NCBI GenBank assembly: GCA_902778205.1
Contig: CACYWX010000162.1
Span: 1-7,131, forward strand
Length of the DNA: 7,131 nucleotides
Origin: an uncultured Ruminococcus sp.
Lineage (GTDB): Bacteria > Bacillota > Clostridia > Oscillospirales > CAG-272
Direction of reading: 5' to 3'
Program-made: the position numbers and the translations under genes
The notes under the pieces: generated by a model
What the model was told of the DNA's origin: nothing
Databases searched by the model: none
What the model saw: the letters and a program-made list of their open reading frames with translations, nothing else
Part shown: positions 1-5,228 of the stretch, piece after piece
Numbering within the stretch: position 1 is the stretch's first letter
Layout of the letters: every line of letters begins with the position of its first letter

Positions 1-389
1 CCGTGCTCCATCTTCGCCTTGATGTCTTCTTCGGTGACGGTCTCGCCGACGTAGAAGGATCTCTGCATGGCGCCGGAATATCTTTCCTGACGGATCAGCT
101 TGCCGTGCTTATCGTTCTCGTCATTGTCCACGCCCTTCGCCGCGCTGACGGTCAGGTAGCCGTTTTCAAGGTCGATCGTAACGTCTTCCTTCTTGAAGCC
201 CGGAAGGTCGATGGCGATCTCGTAGTGGTCGTCGTGCTCGGTCACATCCGTCTTCATGACGTGGGCGGCGTTCTTCCCGTAAAGCTTCTTTTCGATGTTT
301 CTGAAATCTCTCTCGGTCGGGAATCCGAACCAGTCGTCAAAAAGGTTTTCTCCGAAAATACTGTTGTCTCTCCAAATGCTCGGTAACAT
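1..389 (-). CDS. Small heat-shock protein, Hsp20/alpha-crystallin family (3' end cut by window)
   Basis: An ATP-independent holdase chaperone of the cytoplasm that binds unfolding proteins during heat or other stress. The 129 complete codons seen give a short N-terminal arm (MLPSIWRDNSIFGENLFDDW) and then an alpha-crystallin domain from about residue 43. Diagnostic stretches are YEIAIDLPGFKKEDVTIDLE (residues 56-75), NGYLTVSAAK, and ERYSGAMQRSFYVGETVTEED (residues 102-122), which matches the conserved beta-strand region of clostridial Hsp20 proteins. Only the last strand and the C-terminal I/V-x-I/V tail, roughly 15-20 residues, should be missing past the left edge. The start at 389 is fixed by AAGGAGGT at 404..397, 7 nt upstream. 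It appears monocistronic from its promoter, with regulation by CIRCE (HrcA) and perhaps by leader RNA structure. The family assignment is secure. I give no gene symbol because hsp20, hsp18 and ibpA are used loosely. Confidence 0.95.
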   Translation of the reverse strand, partial: MLPSIWRDNSIFGENLFDDWFGFPTERDFRNIEKKLYGKNAAHVMKTDVTEHDDHYEIAIDLPGFKKEDVTIDLENGYLTVSAAKGVDNDENDKHGKLIRQERYSGAMQRSFYVGETVTEEDIKAKMEH

Positions 390-543
390 AGGTCAGACCT
401 CCTTGCTTTTCCGTCCATCTCAGTCCTCTGATTTAGAGAATCCGGAACCGGCGGAATGATCCGCAAGGGAAGGAGGGCTTGAGGCTTCGGACCGTCCGCA
501 GTTGATGCGGGCCTCCGGGGAACCTCTCTCTGTTCCTTTGTTC
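390..543 (-). promoter_or_regulatory. Long structured 5' leader of hsp20, possible RNA thermometer
   Basis: This is the transcribed but untranslated stretch between the predicted start site and the hsp20 ATG, longer than an ordinary leader. Perfect hairpins on the minus-strand RNA are CCGCA/TGCGG (plus coordinates 496-510), flanked by GAGGC/GCCTC (481-485 with 511-515), GCGGA-N4-TCCGC (451-464), and CTCT/AGAG (426-438). The Shine-Dalgarno AAGGAGG (404..398) is perfectly complementary over 7 nt to CCUCCUU at 476..470, with two of the hairpins in between to bring the strands together. This layout fits a translation switch such as a heat-melting thermosensor. The complementarity is seen; the function is inferred. 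Confidence 0.4.
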
Positions 544-549
544 GGCTGT

Positions 550-578
550 ATTATAGCACCATTCGTTAGCACTGTCAA
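550..578 (-). promoter_or_regulatory. Sigma-A promoter of the hsp20 gene
   Basis: Read on the minus strand, TTGACA (578..573) is separated by exactly 17 nt from TATAAT (555..550). Both hexamers match the vegetative consensus in all six positions. Transcription should begin near 543, giving an untranslated leader of about 150 nt before the ATG at 389. The -35 hexamer lies inside the CIRCE operator, so HrcA binding would block RNA polymerase directly. Confidence 0.93.
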
Positions 579-592
579 TAGGAGAGTGCTAA
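566..592. promoter_or_regulatory. CIRCE operator (HrcA repressor binding site)
   Basis: TTAGCACTG, nine bases, then GAGTGCTAA. This matches the CIRCE consensus TTAGCACTC-N9-GAGTGCTAA with one mismatch, the last base of the left arm on the plus strand. CIRCE is bound by HrcA, which is released from DNA when the GroEL/DnaK systems are occupied by unfolded protein. Its overlap with the -35 of the minus-strand promoter assigns it to hsp20. The serpin gene starts 137 nt away on the other side, with no clear promoter between, so an effect on it is possible but not shown. Confidence 0.94.
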
Positions 593-728
593 AAACTGCG
601 TGAAAAGTATGTGAAAAATCCGTCACACAGGGGCCCGGTTTTACCGCGTCAATCTGGATAAAGATTGGAACAAAAGGGCTTCTCCCGGCGTCCAATGGGC
701 AGAATCAAACACAGCGAGGTGATAATCC
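593..728 (+). other. Upstream region of the serpin operon; no clear sigma-A promoter
   Basis: Between CIRCE and the serpin ATG I find no convincing TTGACA/TATAAT pair on the plus strand. Two weak signals are present: GTTTTA (638-643), 12 nt, then GGATAA (656-661), which resembles a stress-type (sigma-B-like) promoter; and an inverted repeat TGTGA-N8-TCACA (610-627) overlapping a tandem GTGAAAA repeat (600-606 and 611-617). Neither is strong enough to call as functional. Confidence 0.2.
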
Positions 729-2006
729 ATGAAGCTGTCCCGTATCACCGCGGCCCTGCTCCTTGCCTGCCTGACGCTCACAGCAGCGGGGTGCGCCGAT
801 CCATCCTCCTCCGATCTCATGGAGGGGATCGTTCCGTCCGCAGGTGCTGTCAACCCGTCGGATCAACCCGATGTTCTCACAGCGTCGGAGAAGACCGCCG
901 ATTTTGCCGTCCGCCTGTTCCGGGAGAGTCTGAAGGAGGGGGAGAACACCCTTGTCTCGCCGCTGTCCGTCCTCTCCGCCCTGGCCATGACCGCAAACGG
1001 CGCAAAGGGAGAGACTCTTGCGGAAATGGAGGCCGTTCTCGGACTTTCCGCGGACGAGCTGAACGCCTTTTTCCGGGCGCTGCGCAACCGGGAACTACTT
1101 AACCTGCTGGACTCGCAGTCCCCCGGGACGCGGTTCCATCTGGCGAACTCCATCTGGTTCACGGACGACGAGCGCTTCACGGTGAACCGGGACTTCCTGC
1201 AGACCAACGCCGATTATTACGGAGCCGGGATCTTCCGCGCGCCGTTCGACGAGGGGACGCGGAGGGACATCAACAACTGGGTGAAGGACAACACGGGCGG
1301 GATGATCCCGGAGATCCTCGATCAGATTCCGGAGGAAGCGGTCATGTACCTCGTCAACGCCCTCGCCTTCGACGGGGAGTGGACGGAGCCCTATATGGAC
1401 TTTCAGGTATCTCCCGGCGATTTTACCCTTGAGGACGGGACGAAAGAGCCCGCCGACTTCATGCACTCCGAGGAATACCGGTATCTCGAGGACGGAGACG
1501 CCGCGGAGGGATTTGTCAAGCCCTACAAGGGCGGGAAATACGCCTTCGCCGCTCTGCTTCCGAAGGAAGGGACGACCGTCGCCGACTATGCCGCTACCCT
1601 CAGCGGGGAGAAGCTGATGAAGATCCTGTCCTCGGCGGATCAGACGCCGGTGGAAGCCGCTCTTCCGAAGTTCGAGACGGAGTACGGCGCGGAATTGTCC
1701 GAGGTGCTGAAGGCGATGGGCATGCCGACCGCGTTTGATTCCTCAAAGGCGGATTTCTCCGGCCTCGGCACGTCCACGGGGGGAAACATCTTCATCGGCC
1801 GCGTTCTGCACAAGACCTTCATCTCCGTCCATGAGCGGGGAACGGAGGCCGGTGCGGCGACGGTTGTGGAGATGCTGGAGGAAGGCGCCATGGAGATGCC
1901 CGAGCCGAAGCGGGTCACGCTGGACCGTCCGTTCGTCTATATGCTGATCGACTGCGAAACGAATCAGCCGTTCTTCATCGGCGCGCTCATGAAGACCGGG
2001 GAGTGA
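729..2006 (+). CDS. Serpin-family serine protease inhibitor, exported lipoprotein
   Basis: Serpins trap target proteases as suicide substrates by inserting a cleaved reactive loop into a beta-sheet. The 425 residues suit a full serpin plus export leader. Residues 1-22 are a lipoprotein signal peptide (KLSR basic start, hydrophobic core, lipobox AAGC with Cys22), followed by a flexible Ser/Pro/Asp linker to about residue 52, which places the inhibitor on the outer face of the membrane. Family landmarks are SPLSVLSALAMTANGAKGET (77-96), NALAFDGEW with the conserved Trp218, the breach motif HKTFISV (361-367), the small-residue hinge GTEAGAAT (371-378), and the C-terminal RPFVYMLID...PFFIGALM (400-421). 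The intact hinge predicts an inhibitory serpin. Counting from the hinge (Gly371 = P15) puts P1 at Glu385; counting back from RPF favours Met390. The start is set by GAGGTG 7 nt upstream. It is the first gene of a three-gene operon. Confidence 0.96.
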   Translation: MKLSRITAALLLACLTLTAAGCADPSSSDLMEGIVPSAGAVNPSDQPDVLTASEKTADFAVRLFRESLKEGENTLVSPLSVLSALAMTANGAKGETLAEMEAVLGLSADELNAFFRALRNRELLNLLDSQSPGTRFHLANSIWFTDDERFTVNRDFLQTNADYYGAGIFRAPFDEGTRRDINNWVKDNTGGMIPEILDQIPEEAVMYLVNALAFDGEWTEPYMDFQVSPGDFTLEDGTKEPADFMHSEEYRYLEDGDAAEGFVKPYKGGKYAFAALLPKEGTTVADYAATLSGEKLMKILSSADQTPVEAALPKFETEYGAELSEVLKAMGMPTAFDSSKADFSGLGTSTGGNIFIGRVLHKTFISVHERGTEAGAATVVEMLEEGAMEMPEPKRVTLDRPFVYMLIDCETNQPFFIGALMKTGE

Positions 2007-2025
2007 GCAGAAGGAGGAGAGCGAT

Positions 2026-2517
2026 ATGAAACGACGGCTCGGCGGGATTCTGTGTGCAGCGCTTGTGCTGTCCGCGCTTGCCGCATTCTGCGGATCCTGC
2101 GGGAAGAGAGAAGCCGACGGCACTCCGAAGCCGGACGGAGCGGAAGAAGGCGTGACGGATGCGTCTTCCCTGCGGGAGCAGGTTCCGCAGTATTTCGATC
2201 TCAGCGATTTCAAGGGCCTTGAGGTCTATGTCTGGAGCCTTGCCGAGGGCAGTTACCGCTGCGGCATCCTCCCCGGTACGAACCGGAACAAAACGCAAAA
2301 GGAAATCTGGGACCTGGGCTTTCACGGGGTCAGTGTTGCGGATATGAAGGAAATTCTCGCCGCCTACGACGTTCCGGACGATGAGGTGTTCCTGTTTGCC
2401 TGTGCCCAGCCGATTTCCAGCTATCTGTATCCGATTGACGAGGACTACTGCAGAGCCGTGAGCGCGCAGTTTGACGACCGCTTTGCGTGCTTTGCGGCGA
2501 CGGACTTTTGGGAGTGA
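2026..2517 (+). CDS. Small lipoprotein of unknown family, second gene of the serpin operon
   Basis: I do not recognise this 163-residue protein. It begins with a basic, hydrophobic export leader (MKRRLGGILCAALVLSALAAF). The lipobox is probably CGSC with Cys25, although Cys at -3 is unusual. A charged, Gly/Pro-rich linker (about 26-50) leads to one compact domain. Its notable segments are GLEVYVWSLAEGSYRCGILPG (64-84), TNRNKTQKEIWDL (85-97), SVADMKEILAAYDVPDDEVFLF (103-124) and a Tyr/Trp-rich end (PISSYLYPIDEDYCRAV to FWE). Cys79, Cys126, Cys142 and Cys155 remain after processing, so disulphides or metal binding are conceivable. AAGGAGG at 2011-2017, 8 nt before the ATG, fixes the start. The gap to the serpin stop is 19 nt and to the next gene 7 nt, so co-transcription is very likely. 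A surface-anchored partner of the serpin or of the next protein is a guess. Confidence 0.88.
   Translation: MKRRLGGILCAALVLSALAAFCGSCGKREADGTPKPDGAEEGVTDASSLREQVPQYFDLSDFKGLEVYVWSLAEGSYRCGILPGTNRNKTQKEIWDLGFHGVSVADMKEILAAYDVPDDEVFLFACAQPISSYLYPIDEDYCRAVSAQFDDRFACFAATDFWE
2510..2516 (+). promoter_or_regulatory. Ribosome binding site that sets the start of the stalk-repeat gene
   Basis: GGGAGTG overlaps the last codons and stop of the preceding gene and lies about 8-10 nt before the ATG at 2525. The same frame is open upstream to an ATG at 2471, but that start would overlap the previous gene by 47 nt, lacks a Shine-Dalgarno, and would put 18 Arg-rich residues before a normal signal peptide. 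Confidence 0.6.
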
Positions 2518-2524
2518 ATCCGAT

Positions 2525-3526
2525 ATGAAAAAGCTGATTTCCCATGTACTGACGCTGGCCGTGAGTCTTGCGGCTCTCACCGTGACGGCCTTCTGCACGG
2601 ATCCCGCCGTCTATCCGGCTATGGCGACCAACAACACGATCGCCGTGAGCAGCAGCGCCGATGAACCGGACGCGCACGTGGTCTCCCCAGCGGCCTACAA
2701 GATCGACGGGGCGAACTTTTTCAGGCTCCGCGACGTGGCCATGCTTCTGAACGGAAGTGAAAAGCAGTTCGCGGTGGAGTATGACGAGGCTGAAAAATCC
2801 GTTTCGCTCACCTCCGGCCAGCCGTACCGGGCAGTCGGCGGCGAGCTGTCCGGGGCGGCTTCGGAAACCGCTTCCGCCAGTCCGACGAATAACACGATCC
2901 TCATCGGCGGGGAGATTGTGACGCTGACGGTATACAAGATCGACGGCGCGAATTATTTCAGGCTCCGGGACCTCGGCCGGGCTCTGGATTTTCACGTCGG
3001 CTACGACGACGAGACAAAGACGGTCTTCCTCTCCGGCTCCGGGGGATATGAAGAAGAGACCGTCTCCGAAGGGATCCCGTTCGAGGCGCAGATCATCCGC
3101 ACCAACGGGTATCACGACGTCGCGGCCTACCCGCGGGCGGCGCTCATCGACAGCGCGGAGGAGCTGAACCGTTACTATGAGGAGAACAAGGGGCTGTATG
3201 ATTTCGGCCACAAGGACAAGGTGTACGCCGACACGACCATCGGCTTTGCGGACGCGATCGATGAGTACGACGGCGCGTGGTTCCGGGACCATCAGCTGAT
3301 CCTCGTTCTGCTGGAGGAGGGGAGCGGCTCCGTGCGCCATACTGTGACTGCGGTAAAAGGCGGTGAAAAGCCGGAGGTGACCGTCACCCGTCTGGTCCCG
3401 GAGGTCGGAACGGACGATATGGCCGAATGGCATATTCTGATCGGCATAGACCGGATTCCGGAACCGGGAACGGAGATCGCCGTGAACCTGATCACCCGGC
3501 AGGATGGAGTGTCCCTTGCGGATTGA
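2525..3526 (+). CDS. Exported protein with two copper-amine-oxidase-like stalk repeats and a PrcB-like C-terminal domain
   Basis: A 333-residue exported protein. Residues 1 to about 24 form a signal peptide (MKKLISHVLTLAVSLAALTVTAFC). There is no good lipobox, so it may be secreted or retained by other means. Two copies follow of the domain widely annotated as copper amine oxidase N-terminal-like (PF07833-type), a wall-associated stalk module common in clostridia. Copy 1 (about 35-97) has TNNTI and YKIDGANFFRLRD; copy 2 (about 121-170) has TNNTI and YKIDGANYFRLRD, followed by GYDDETKTVFLS. The C-terminal 150 residues (about 184-333) contain SAEELNRYY, WFRDHQLILVLLEEGSGSVRHTV and PEVGTDDMAEWHILI. 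This beta-rich layout recalls the PrcB C-terminal domain, which in Treponema denticola belongs to a subunit that stabilises a surface protease, but the similarity is judged by eye and tentative. It is the last gene of the serpin operon. Confidence 0.9.
   Translation: MKKLISHVLTLAVSLAALTVTAFCTDPAVYPAMATNNTIAVSSSADEPDAHVVSPAAYKIDGANFFRLRDVAMLLNGSEKQFAVEYDEAEKSVSLTSGQPYRAVGGELSGAASETASASPTNNTILIGGEIVTLTVYKIDGANYFRLRDLGRALDFHVGYDDETKTVFLSGSGGYEEETVSEGIPFEAQIIRTNGYHDVAAYPRAALIDSAEELNRYYEENKGLYDFGHKDKVYADTTIGFADAIDEYDGAWFRDHQLILVLLEEGSGSVRHTVTAVKGGEKPEVTVTRLVPEVGTDDMAEWHILIGIDRIPEPGTEIAVNLITRQDGVSLAD
2696..2734 (+). repeat. Stalk-repeat core, copy 1
   Basis: Codons 58-70 of the stalk protein, encoding YKIDGANFFRLRD. 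They are nearly identical in DNA to 2933-2971, including the shared run TACAAGATCGACGG. The repeat reflects an internal domain duplication in which the protein core is kept while the flanking sequence has diverged. Confidence 0.85.
2933..2971 (+). repeat. Stalk-repeat core, copy 2
   Basis: Codons 137-149 of the stalk protein, encoding YKIDGANYFRLRD. Only one residue differs from copy 1 (Tyr for Phe). Each copy is preceded by a TNNTI strand, so the duplicated unit is larger than this core. Confidence 0.85.
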
Positions 3527-3558
3527 CGGATTTTCTATTCCTTATAAATCGTGTTTTT
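3526..3558 (+). terminator. Weak candidate terminator of the serpin operon
   Basis: ACG-G-ATTT (3526-3533, one bulged G) can pair with AAATCGT (3546-3552), followed by TTTTT at 3554-3558. The stem is short and AT-rich, so efficiency is doubtful. No better terminator is visible before the next promoter at 3736. Confidence 0.3.
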
Positions 3559-3735
3559 GTCGATGCTTATGTTCTCCGCCGGCTCCCGGAAGGACCCGGC
3601 GAGGATCTCCTCTGCGGGCTTCGTTTCATGCTCTTATGTCCTGATTCGGTTCTGCTCCATGATACCGCCCCGTGCGCCGCACTGTCAGTCCCTCTCCCCG
3701 AAGCTCGGCAGACACCGCGCCGGATCAAACGGCGG
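3527..3735. other. Intergenic region between the serpin operon and the reductase promoter
   Basis: About 210 nt without a convincing gene. Besides the weak terminator and possible remnant listed separately, there is a GC-rich inverted repeat CGCCGG (3577-3582) with CCGGCG (3596-3601). It has no T-run on either side and is therefore not called a terminator. Confidence 0.5.
3535..3633 (-). pseudogene. Possible 3' remnant of a minus-strand gene
   Basis: On the minus strand, 3633..3535 is an open frame of 32 residues reading EHETKPAEEILAGSFREPAE and continuing NISIDKNTIYKE to a stop. It has mostly G/C third positions and looks protein-like. The same frame reaches an ATG at 3660 after an in-frame TAA at 3636..3634, and a neighbouring frame is open further upstream, which would fit a decayed or frameshifted gene. 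No ribosome binding site or family match supports it, and in GC-rich DNA chance open frames are common. Low confidence. Confidence 0.2.
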
Positions 3736-3764
3736 TTGACATCCCAGCCTATTTATGCTATACT
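3736..3764 (+). promoter_or_regulatory. Sigma-A promoter of the aldo/keto reductase gene
   Basis: TTGACA (3736-3741), 17 nt, then TATACT (3759-3764): a perfect -35 and a five-of-six -10. The start site should be near 3771, leaving a leader of about 128 nt before the ATG at 3899. The leader contains a small hairpin GGGAC/GTCCC (3839-3853) and no recognised riboswitch. Confidence 0.9.
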
Positions 3765-3774
3765 ATGGCATAAA
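3752..3774. promoter_or_regulatory. Palindrome over the -10 of the reductase promoter, candidate operator
   Basis: TTTATGC (3752-3758), nine bases, GCATAAA (3768-3774), with further partial symmetry inside the spacer. The -10 hexamer sits within the spacer and the predicted start lies in the right arm, which is the typical position for a repressor operator. The regulator family cannot be read from the site. Confidence 0.45.
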
Positions 3775-3884
3775 ATTATAGAGACTCCCTTCGCGCTCCG
3801 GTTTGTCCCGGACGAGAGGATGGACGAGGAAGGCCGCGGGGACCGTATGTCCCTGTTCGGCAGTGAGCCGCCAGGCAGACGGAT

Positions 3885-3892
3885 GGGAGAAG
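3885..3892 (+). promoter_or_regulatory. Ribosome binding site that sets the start of the reductase
   Basis: GGGAGAAG lies about 8 nt before the ATG at 3899. The frame is open upstream to an ATG at 3803, but the extra 32 residues would be non-homologous to aldo/keto reductases, whose N-terminus begins with the MQYRKDKQGNDLSALGFG pattern seen after 3899. Confidence 0.65.
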
Positions 3893-3898
3893 AATTTC

Positions 3899-5101
3899 AT
3901 GCAGTACAGAAAAGACAAACAGGGGAACGATCTTTCCGCGCTCGGCTTCGGGTGCATGCGCTTTCCCAGGAAGGACGGGAGGATCGACCTCGGGGAGACG
4001 GAGCGCGAGATCCTGGAGGCGGTTGAGCTCGGGATCAACTATTTCGACACCGCCTATATTTACGGAGGCAGTGAGGAGGCCCTCGGGGAAATCGTCGAAC
4101 GGAACGCCCTCCGCGATAAAATCCGCATCGCCACGAAGCTGCCGCAGTATCTTGTATCAAGGAATACTTCGCTGGACAAATACTTCACGGAGCAGCTGAA
4201 GCGCCTCCGCACGGACCGGGTGGACTACTACCTGATGCATCATCTCACCGATCCGGCCATGTGGGACAAGCTGAAATCCGTCGGCGCGCTGGAATGGCTG
4301 GCGGAGAAGAAGCGGTCCGGAGAGATCGGCGCGGTCGGCTTCTCCTACCACGGGGACACGGACGGCTTTCTGAAAATCCTCGGCGACTACGACTGGGATC
4401 TCTGCCAGATCCAGTACAATTACTTCGACGAGCATTCCCAGGCGGGCGTCGAAGGGCTCAGAGCGGCGGGAGAACGCGGAATCCCCGTGGTGATCATGGA
4501 ACCGCTCCGGGGCGGAAAGCTCGTGAATATGCTGCCGGAGGAGGCCGCCCGGGCGATGGAGAAGAGCGGCCGCGGATGGACGAGGGCCGAATGGAGCTTC
4601 CGCTGGCTGTACAATCAGCCGGAGGTGACGGTGGTGCTCTCCGGGATGAACTCATCCGAAATGCTCCGGGAGAACTGCCGGACCGCCTCGGACGCCGGGA
4701 TCGGACAGTTCACGGACGGGGATTTCGCCGTGATCCGGGAGGTCACCGAGATCATACGGAAACGGGAGAAGGTCGGATGCACCGGATGCCGGTACTGCAT
4801 GCCCTGTCCGAAGGGAGTGGACATCCCCGGCTATTTCCGCTGCTACAACGCCATGGCCATAGAAAACGCCCGGACCGCGCGGATGGAGTTCATCCAGACG
4901 GTGGGCCTGACAAAGGAACCCGCCTTTGCGTCCCAGTGCGTCGGATGCGGAAAATGCGAGAAGCATTGTCCCCAGAACATCCCGATCCGCAAAAAGCTGA
5001 AGGAAGCGGACCGTGCGCTCCGTCCGTTCCCGTACAGGGCTCTGATCTCCCTCGGGCGGAAAAAGCTGTTCCGGCAGGCCGGGACCGGAAAAGCGACATG
5101 A
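3899..5101 (+). CDS. Aldo/keto reductase with C-terminal 4Fe-4S ferredoxin-type module
   Basis: A cytoplasmic NAD(P)H-dependent oxidoreductase of the TIM-barrel aldo/keto reductase superfamily, fused to an iron-sulphur module; this architecture is common in anaerobic clostridia. It has 400 residues. The barrel opens with LSALGFGCMRFP (12-23). The catalytic tetrad is visible as Asp50 and Tyr55 in FDTAYIYGGSEE, Lys80 in ATK, and His114/His115 in YLMHH. A cofactor-phosphate loop reads SGMNSSEMLREN (248-259). The tail carries Cys294, 297, 300 and 303 (CTGCRYCMPCP) and Cys347, 350, 353 and 357 (CVGCGKCEKHCP), the latter a classic ferredoxin spacing. Eight cysteines could hold two 4Fe-4S clusters and let the enzyme exchange electrons with ferredoxin. 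The substrate is unknown. It is monocistronic from its own promoter and ends at a terminator about 29 nt downstream. Confidence 0.95.
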   Translation: MQYRKDKQGNDLSALGFGCMRFPRKDGRIDLGETEREILEAVELGINYFDTAYIYGGSEEALGEIVERNALRDKIRIATKLPQYLVSRNTSLDKYFTEQLKRLRTDRVDYYLMHHLTDPAMWDKLKSVGALEWLAEKKRSGEIGAVGFSYHGDTDGFLKILGDYDWDLCQIQYNYFDEHSQAGVEGLRAAGERGIPVVIMEPLRGGKLVNMLPEEAARAMEKSGRGWTRAEWSFRWLYNQPEVTVVLSGMNSSEMLRENCRTASDAGIGQFTDGDFAVIREVTEIIRKREKVGCTGCRYCMPCPKGVDIPGYFRCYNAMAIENARTARMEFIQTVGLTKEPAFASQCVGCGKCEKHCPQNIPIRKKLKEADRALRPFPYRALISLGRKKLFRQAGTGKAT

Positions 5102-5129
5102 TCCCGATTGACAGAGTCCGTAACAAAAT

Positions 5130-5163
5130 CCCCGCCGGCGTCATCGAGTCGGCGGGGTCTTTC
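5130..5163. terminator. Bidirectional intrinsic terminator between convergent genes
   Basis: CCCCGCCG (5130-5137) pairs with CGGCGGGG (5150-5157) around a 12-nt loop. On the plus strand it is followed by TCTTT, serving the reductase; on the minus strand it is followed by ATTTTGTTA, serving the binding protein that converges from the right. The 8-bp, all-GC stem is strong. Confidence 0.85.
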
Positions 5164-5228
5164 CGATCTTCGGCGGATTTTGCCGGAAGGGGCGATGCGG
5201 ATTGCGGAAGTGCCCGGATGAGGCGCGG

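Noticed and set aside
3..386. Plus-strand open frame of 127 codons
   Set aside because: It is antisense to the clear Hsp20 coding sequence, without a ribosome binding site or family match.
2330..3433. Minus-strand open frame of 367 codons opposite the stalk-repeat gene
   Set aside because: It lies antisense to a gene with a signal peptide, recognisable repeats and a ribosome binding site; its own translation is rich in Arg/Gly/His with no family features. It is a GC-rich shadow.
3574..3603. GC-rich inverted repeat CGCCGG/CCGGCG considered as a terminator
   Set aside because: No T-run follows on either strand.
3427..4026. Plus-strand open frame of 199 codons, including a leader-peptide-like start at about 3821
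   Set aside because: It crosses the end of the stalk gene, the promoter and the reductase start; the translation is low-complexity Arg/Gly/Pro and overlaps the reductase out of frame.
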